Part shown: one piece after another, positions 59,309 to 64,000 of the stretch
Position numbering within the stretch: position 1 is the first letter of the stretch
Layout of the letters: each line of letters begins with the position of its first letter
Assembly: GCA_035294785.1 (NCBI GenBank)
Contig: DATGKF010000138.1
Location: 6,289 to 70,288, forward strand
Source: Poindextera sp035294785
Lineage (GTDB): Bacteria; Pseudomonadota; Alphaproteobacteria; Caulobacterales; Caulobacteraceae
Reading direction: 5' to 3'
Length of the DNA: 64,000 bases
Made by a program: the position numbers and the translations under genes
Notes under the pieces: generated by a model
Seen by the model: the letters and a program-made list of their open reading frames with translations, nothing else
Told to the model about the DNA's origin: nothing
Databases searched by the model: none

Positions 59309-60700
59309 ATGGACGGGTCGCAACCGAAAAATCCTTACCTCGCCGGCAACTTCGCCCCCGTCGCCGACGAACTCGACACCGACCTTGTCGTCGCCGGCGA
59401 GTTGCCTCGCGGTCTGCGCGGCGTCTTCTATCGCAACGGGCCCAACCCTCAGTTCGAGCCGCGCGGCGCCTATCACTGGTTCGCCGGCGACGGGATGGTT
59501 CACGCGATCCGCGTCGGCGAGGGCCGCGTTCACTACCGCAATCGCTACGTACGCACCCCGAAATGGAGCCTCGAACACGCCGCGGGGCGGGCGCTCTTCG
59601 GCGGCTTCGATCCCATGGCGGCCGATCCCTCCGTCGCCAACGAGGATGGCGGCGTCGCCAACACAAACATCGTCTGGCACGCGGGCCGGCTCATGGCGCT
59701 CGAGGAGGCGCACCCGCCGTTCGCGCTCGACCCGGACACGCTCGACCCGCTGGGATATTGCAACGCCTACCGCGGCCGCGTGACCGCGCACCCCAAGGTC
59801 GACCCAGCCTCGGGCGAGATGCTCTGGTTCGCCTACTCGGTCGGCCGGCGGCCCTTCTCCAACACCGTCTCCTTCGGCGTGACCGCGGCGGATGGCCGGG
59901 TGACGCGCCGCGATGATTTCGAAGCGCCTTTCTCATCGATGGTGCACGATTTCCTGGTCACCGGCCGCCACGTCCTGTTCCCGATCCTGCCGCTGACCGG
60001 CAGCCTCGAGCGGGTCATGGCGGGCGGGCCCGCCTTCGCCTGGGAGCCGGAGAAGGGCAGCCACGTCGGCGTGATGGCCCGCGACGGCGGCGTCGAAACC
60101 ATGCGCTGGTTCACCACGGACGCGGTCTACGTCTTCCACCCGATGAACGCCTGGGAGGACGGCGAGCGCATCGTCGCCGACGTGATGGAATATCCATCGG
60201 CGCCGCTCTTTCCCAACGCTGACGGATCACCCGGCGAGAACGCCGCGGCGCGGCTGGTGCGCTGGACGTTCGACCTGGCCGGGGCCTCCGACACCATCAA
60301 GCGTGAGCCGCTGGACGATCTCAGCGGCGAATTCCCGCGCTTCGACGAACGGCGCGCCGGCCTCGCCTACCGGCACGGCTGGTTCGCCGCCAGCGAGAGC
60401 CGCCCGGGCGTGATCCGCTTCGACTGCTTGGCGCACATCGATCACACGACCGGCAAGCGGGCGGTGTGGCGCGGCGACGGCGGCGCTTCGCCTTGCGAGC
60501 CGGTGTTCGTCCCACGCGCGCCCGACGCCGCGGAGGGCGACGGCTGGATCGTGACGCTGGTCTATCGGCCGTTGGAGGACGCCAGCGACTTCGTGGTCTT
60601 CGACGCCCTCGACATCGCGGCCGGCCCGATCGCGACCGCGCGGCTGCCGCGGCGGGTTCCGTTTGGCTTCCACGGCAACTGGCGTCCGCTGCCGGCCTGA
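59309..60700 (+). CDS. carotenoid oxygenase (RPE65/CCD family)
   Basis: A 463-residue seven-bladed propeller non-haem iron dioxygenase. The four histidine iron ligands are in place: H161 (VTAHPKVD), H213 (MVHDFLVT), H277 (YVFHPMNAW) and H455 (PFGFHGNW). YRNGPNPQF near the start is the family signature. It would cleave a carotenoid, apocarotenoid or stilbene-type double bond. ATG 59309 is chosen over GTG 59303 because GGAAGG then has eight-base spacing. Probably regulated by the divergent TetR. Confidence 0.92.
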   Translation: MDGSQPKNPYLAGNFAPVADELDTDLVVAGELPRGLRGVFYRNGPNPQFEPRGAYHWFAGDGMVHAIRVGEGRVHYRNRYVRTPKWSLEHAAGRALFGGFDPMAADPSVANEDGGVANTNIVWHAGRLMALEEAHPPFALDPDTLDPLGYCNAYRGRVTAHPKVDPASGEMLWFAYSVGRRPFSNTVSFGVTAADGRVTRRDDFEAPFSSMVHDFLVTGRHVLFPILPLTGSLERVMAGGPAFAWEPEKGSHVGVMARDGGVETMRWFTTDAVYVFHPMNAWEDGERIVADVMEYPSAPLFPNADGSPGENAAARLVRWTFDLAGASDTIKREPLDDLSGEFPRFDERRAGLAYRHGWFAASESRPGVIRFDCLAHIDHTTGKRAVWRGDGGASPCEPVFVPRAPDAAEGDGWIVTLVYRPLEDASDFVVFDALDIAAGPIATARLPRRVPFGFHGNWRPLPA

Positions 60701-60707
60701 GCCGGCT

Positions 60708-61550
60708 TCAGCGCAGGCCGCCGAACGGCACGACCTTGTTCGACGCGTCGTGGCCGATGTCGGCCGCGCCGAGGAACGCGATGCCGGAGCGCTCGCACCA
60801 AAAGCGCGTCACCGCCTCGGCGGTCATGCCGAAGTCGGGCTCGTTCGGCGGCACTTCGCTTACGCGCCCCAGCCGGATGCCGGCGACGCGGCGGATCGCC
60901 GGCTGGCTGGTCAGGTGGAAGAAGGCGCGGTCGATCCGGTACATGGCCTCCGACACCTCCTCGAGCATCAGCACGTGACCTGACAGGTCCGGCTCCAGCG
61001 GCGTGCCCAGGATCTGGCCAAGCACGGTGAGGTTGAAAGCCGCGGCCGGCTGGCCCGGCGCAAGACTGGGCTCCAGCGCGCCCGCCTCGCCGTCGACCAG
61101 CCACGCGAGCGCGCGCCGGATCGCCGCGTCGCCGCCGTCGCGCAGCACGTCCTGCGCCACAGGCCCATGCGCGGCGCCGGTGAATCCGGCGCGGTAGAGG
61201 CCGGCCATCAGGGCGCCGGCGTCGCTGTAGCCCAGGTAGGCCTTGCTTCGCGCCGCGCCGGTCAGCCGGGCGAGCGCGGCCTCGGCCATGCGGCAGGCGC
61301 CGTATCCTCCGCGCGCGACCCAGACAGCGTCCAGCGTCGGGTCGTTGGCCGTCTCGACGAACGCGGCCGCGCGCGCGGTGTCGTCGCCGGCGAAGTGGCC
61401 GCTGGAAAGCAGCGTCTGCGGATGGAAGATGAGCTCGGGCGCCGCCTCGCCGAACTGGGCGGCCGCCACCGCCCGCACCCGCTCCGGAACCTCGGGCGAC
61501 ATGCGCGATGCGGGCGCGACGACGCCAATGCGGATCGGCTTGCGGCTCAT
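60708..61550 (-). CDS. ldcA: LD-carboxypeptidase (peptidase S66 family)
   Basis: A 280-residue S66 serine peptidase. The nucleophile is S109 in LGYSDAGAL, the Glu is in LMLEEVSE and the His in ADIGHDASNKVVPFG; WVARGGYGACR is the usual preceding block. LdcA removes D-Ala from murein tetrapeptide in peptidoglycan recycling; the same family includes MccF, which inactivates peptide-nucleotide antibiotics. It is divergent from a Mur ligase with only 34 bases between starts. No signal peptide, so cytoplasmic. Confidence 0.9.
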   Translation of the reverse strand: MSRKPIRIGVVAPASRMSPEVPERVRAVAAAQFGEAAPELIFHPQTLLSSGHFAGDDTARAAAFVETANDPTLDAVWVARGGYGACRMAEAALARLTGAARSKAYLGYSDAGALMAGLYRAGFTGAAHGPVAQDVLRDGGDAAIRRALAWLVDGEAGALEPSLAPGQPAAAFNLTVLGQILGTPLEPDLSGHVLMLEEVSEAMYRIDRAFFHLTSQPAIRRVAGIRLGRVSEVPPNEPDFGMTAEAVTRFWCERSGIAFLGAADIGHDASNKVVPFGGLR

Positions 61551-61584
61551 TGCGTGGCGTCCAGGGCGCTCATAGGGTCCGGCG

Positions 61585-62994
61585 ATGATTCCGGGCCAAG
61601 CCTACTTCTTCTGCGGCGTCGGCGGCAGCGGCATGACGCCCCTTGCGCTCATCGTGCAGGCGCTCGGCGGCGTGGTCGAGGGCTCCGACCGCGCGCTCGA
61701 CCAGGGCCGCAACGCCGCGCGGTTCGACTTTCTCCGCGCCAAGGGCGTTCGTCTGCACCCGCAGGACGGCTCGGGCGTCAACCGGCCGGATCAGATCCTG
61801 GTGATCTCCGGCGCGGTCGAGGAGTCCATCCCCGACGTCCGTTCAGCCCGCCGGCTCGGCCTGCCGATCGTGACGCGCGCGGCCCTGCTGGCGGAGCTCT
61901 TCAACGACAGCGCGATGGGCGTCGGCGTCGCCGGCACCAGCGGCAAGTCCACCACCACCGGCATGATCGGCTGGATCCTCGACCGCGCCGGCGCCGATCC
62001 GACCATCGTCAACGGCGCCGAGATGAAGCCTTACGTGCGGCCCGGGGCGCCGTTCGCCAGCGCGCGGGTGGGACGGGGGCCGGCCTTCGTCGCCGAGGTG
62101 GACGAAAGCGACGGCTCGATCGCGCTCTTTCGGCCGAAGGTCGCGGTGGTCAACAACATCTCCCTCGATCACAAGTCGATGGACGAGCTTCGGACGCTGT
62201 TCGCCGGCTTCGTCGCCGGCGCCGGGACGGCGGTGCTCAATCTCGACAACGCCGAGACTCGCGCGCTCGCCGGTTACGCCGGCCGCGACATCACCTACAG
62301 CCTGAGCGACGCCGGCGCCGACCTGCTCGCCGGACCGCCCACGCTGGCGCCCGCCGGCGTCGCCTTCACCGTCACGGAACGGTCGAGCGGCGCCAGCGCT
62401 CGCATCGACCTGCCCGTGCCCGGCCTGCACAATCTCGCCAACGCGCTGGCCGCGATCGGAGCCGTGCGCGCCCTTGGCGTACCGCTCGCCGACGCGGCGG
62501 CCGCGCTCGCCGGCTTCACCGGCATCCGCCGCCGGCTGGACGTGGCCGGCGAGGCGGGCGGCGTCACCGTGATCGACGATTTCGCCCACAATCCCGACAA
62601 GGTCGCCGCCAGCCTGGCGACGCTGCACGCCTTCCCCGGCCGGCTCCTCGTCATGTTCCAGCCGCACGGGTTCGGGCCGCTGAAGATGATGAAAGACGCC
62701 TTCGTCGAGACGTTCGTTCAGGCGCTGGCCGCCAAGGATGTCCTGCTCATGTCGGAGCCGGTCTACTACGGCGGAACGACCGACCGCAGCGTCTCCAGCC
62801 GCGACATCGCCGACGCCATCGCCGCGCGCGGTCGCAGCGCCGAAGCGCCGGGCGATCGCGCCGCTTGCGGCGAGCGGCTGCTCGCGCTCGCCCGCCCCGC
62901 CGACCGCATCCTCATCATGGGCGCTCGGGACGATTCCTTGTCCGAGTTCGCCGCCGACCTGGTCGCCCGCCTCGGCGCGGCGGTGGCCTCGTGA
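61585..62994 (+). CDS. Mur ligase family protein (MurC/Mpl-like)
   Basis: A 469-residue three-domain ATP-dependent amide ligase. The N-terminal UDP-sugar domain has FCGVGGSGMTPLAL, the ATP loop is GTSGKSTTT at 117-125, EVDESDGS and NISLDHKSMDEL are central-domain motifs, and the C-terminal domain has DDFAHNPDKVAASL where MurC and Mpl usually have His-His. It could attach murein tripeptide to UDP-MurNAc (Mpl), matching the divergent LD-carboxypeptidase, but the changed motif leaves other peptide ligase roles open. It overlaps the FkbM gene by four bases. Confidence 0.82.
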   Translation: MIPGQAYFFCGVGGSGMTPLALIVQALGGVVEGSDRALDQGRNAARFDFLRAKGVRLHPQDGSGVNRPDQILVISGAVEESIPDVRSARRLGLPIVTRAALLAELFNDSAMGVGVAGTSGKSTTTGMIGWILDRAGADPTIVNGAEMKPYVRPGAPFASARVGRGPAFVAEVDESDGSIALFRPKVAVVNNISLDHKSMDELRTLFAGFVAGAGTAVLNLDNAETRALAGYAGRDITYSLSDAGADLLAGPPTLAPAGVAFTVTERSSGASARIDLPVPGLHNLANALAAIGAVRALGVPLADAAAALAGFTGIRRRLDVAGEAGGVTVIDDFAHNPDKVAASLATLHAFPGRLLVMFQPHGFGPLKMMKDAFVETFVQALAAKDVLLMSEPVYYGGTTDRSVSSRDIADAIAARGRSAEAPGDRAACGERLLALARPADRILIMGARDDSLSEFAADLVARLGAAVAS

Positions 62995-63812
62995 CCCGCC
63001 CGGACGCCGCCCTCTATTCCACCCGCCACGGCCCCATGTGGGCGCTGACCGGCGACGCCTACGTCACACGCTCGCTCGAGGTCTATGGCGAGTACGGCGC
63101 CGACGAGGCCGACCTCTTCCGCCAGGTGGTGCGGCCGGGCATGACCGTGGTCGAGGCGGGCGCCAACATCGGAACGCACAGCGTCGTGCTCGCCCGCGCC
63201 TGCGCGCCGGCGCCGCTGATCGCTTTCGAGCCGCAGCAGCGCGTCTTCCAGCTGCTCTGCGCCAACCTGGTGATGAACCAGGTCGCCAACGCCATCGTCT
63301 ACCCGGACGCGGTCGGCGCGGCGGCGGGCATGGCGGTGATCCCCAAGCTCGACTATGGCGCGGCCTACAACTTCGGCTCGGTCAGCGTGCAGCAGACGGC
63401 CGCGATGGCCTGGGACCAGGGACAGCCGACGCGCATCGTCGCCATCGACGACCTCGCCCTGCCGGCCTGCGGCTTCTTCAAGATCGACGTCGAAGGCTTC
63501 GAGGCCGAGGTGCTGCGCGGCGCGACCGACACCATCGCCCGTTGCCGCCCGGCCCTCTACGTCGAGAACGACCGCGAGCGCCATCAGGCCGAGCTGATCG
63601 CGCTCATCGATACGCTGGACTATGTCCAGTACTGGCACGTCGCGCCGCTGTTCAGCCCGAAGAACTTCAACGGCGTCGGCAACGACGTCTTCTCGGGCTC
63701 TGTCAGCCTCAACATGTTCTGCGTGCCGCGCGAGAGCCCGCTCGCCATCACCGGCTTCGAACGCATCGACCCGAAGAACTGGCGCTCGCCCGTCGGCCCG
63801 ATCCCAGGCTGA
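62991..63812 (+). CDS. FkbM family methyltransferase
   Basis: A 273-residue SAM-dependent methyltransferase. The SAM motif is VVEAGANIGTHSVVLAR, and FKIDVEGFEAEVLRGA is the typical FkbM motif. Members O-methylate sugars or small molecules. The GTG start overlaps the Mur ligase stop (GTGA), making translational coupling likely and implying a shared pathway. Substrate unknown. Confidence 0.88.
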   Translation: MTRPDAALYSTRHGPMWALTGDAYVTRSLEVYGEYGADEADLFRQVVRPGMTVVEAGANIGTHSVVLARACAPAPLIAFEPQQRVFQLLCANLVMNQVANAIVYPDAVGAAAGMAVIPKLDYGAAYNFGSVSVQQTAAMAWDQGQPTRIVAIDDLALPACGFFKIDVEGFEAEVLRGATDTIARCRPALYVENDRERHQAELIALIDTLDYVQYWHVAPLFSPKNFNGVGNDVFSGSVSLNMFCVPRESPLAITGFERIDPKNWRSPVGPIPG

Positions 63813-63835
63813 GGCGAGGGGTCGCCGGGGGCGGC

Positions 63836-63856
63836 CGCTCAGCAAATCCCTGAGCG
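63836..63856 (+). terminator. possible terminator hairpin after FkbM gene
   Basis: CGCTCAG (63836-63842) and CTGAGCG (63850-63856) form a perfect seven-base stem with a seven-base loop, 24 bases after the stop codon. A short GGTTT follows later but there is no clear T-run, so termination strength is uncertain. Confidence 0.4.
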
Positions 63857-63948
63857 CCCCCTCGGCCGTGGTTTAATGCTCATCAGTCCGCGGCGTACGA
63901 TGTGAAGTGTTCCTGTTTGGCGAGAGTCCGCTCCCGCCGGCGCAGAAA

Positions 63949-63978
63949 TTGTTGTTGTTATTGTTATTGTTGTTGTTT
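63949..63978 (+). repeat. TTG/TTA triplet run
   Basis: Ten TTN triplets in a row: three TTG, TTA, TTG, TTA, three TTG, then TTT, symmetrical about the middle. It is very unusual in DNA of this GC content. The gene-free end region 63857-64000 contains nothing else recognisable; no in-frame start codon turns the run into a credible gene inside the window. Confidence 0.8.
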
Positions 63979-64000
63979 CCTGCGTATCGGGAACCTTCGC

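Noticed and set aside
63906..64000. Open frame through the TTG/TTA run giving a Val/Ile-rich segment
   Set aside because: No in-frame start codon after the stop at 63903-63905 and it is cut by the window end.

Overview
The window is about 64 kb of very GC-rich, tightly packed chromosomal DNA. Gene content and layout point to an alphaproteobacterium of the Caulobacteraceae, most likely close to Phenylobacterium or Caulobacter; this is inferred from family resemblance, not from a marker gene. Signs include cobS beside a J-domain gene and bolA, an aroK-aroB-CNNM operon divergent from xerD, many acyl-CoA enzymes and a full homogentisate pathway. Roughly 63 protein genes are supported, many joined by 4-base ATGA or GTGA overlaps. 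No tRNA, rRNA, insertion sequence, integrase-flanked island or CRISPR array was seen.

Layout. 1-7.3 kb: small oxidoreductases, an acyl-CoA synthetase, a GT8-like protein and a possible decayed toxin with an intact immunity-like gene (2977-3998). 7.3-10.5 kb: cobS, J-domain protein, bolA, cold-shock gene and a VapBC toxin-antitoxin pair with a clear operator. 10.5-16.1 kb: aroK-aroB-CNNM divergent from an exported alanine-rich protein plus xerD. 16.1-21.4 kb: phenylalanine/tyrosine catabolism (hppD-hmgA-fahA-phhA divergent from an Lrp-type regulator plus maiA) with a strong dyad between the two arms. 21.4-25.8 kb: SDR, dienelactone hydrolase-like protein, enoyl-CoA hydratase, and a glycosyltransferase-TetR pair. 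25.8-30.3 kb: an ABC ATPase with a permease fused to an M1 aminopeptidase. 30.5-43.5 kb: phosphonate monoester hydrolase-type sulfatase, fused CaiB protein, threonine dehydratase-like enzyme, second acyl-CoA synthetase, PhyH dioxygenase, P-loop kinase, serine hydrolase, two acyl-CoA dehydrogenases and fabA.

43.5-49.2 kb: an amidohydrolase and an RND efflux pair lacking its outer-membrane channel gene. 49.3-51.8 kb: an exported protein, an ECF sigma factor and a membrane ankyrin protein whose linker carries a motif typical of TonB-dependent receptor plugs. 51.8-56.9 kb: esterase, nitronate monooxygenase, accA, Sel1 protein, threonine aldolase. 56.6-60.7 kb: epoxide hydrolase, two tandem TetR paralogues and a carotenoid oxygenase. 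60.7-63.8 kb: an S66 LD-carboxypeptidase divergent from a Mur ligase overlapping an FkbM methyltransferase. The last 190 bases hold no gene but include a strange run of TTG/TTA triplets.

The main themes are aromatic amino-acid and fatty/terpenoid acyl-CoA catabolism under local regulators (Lrp, three TetRs, ECF sigma). The most interesting candidates for undescribed biology are the sigma/TonB-motif ankyrin module, the decayed toxin-immunity locus, and the carboxypeptidase-Mur ligase-methyltransferase trio.
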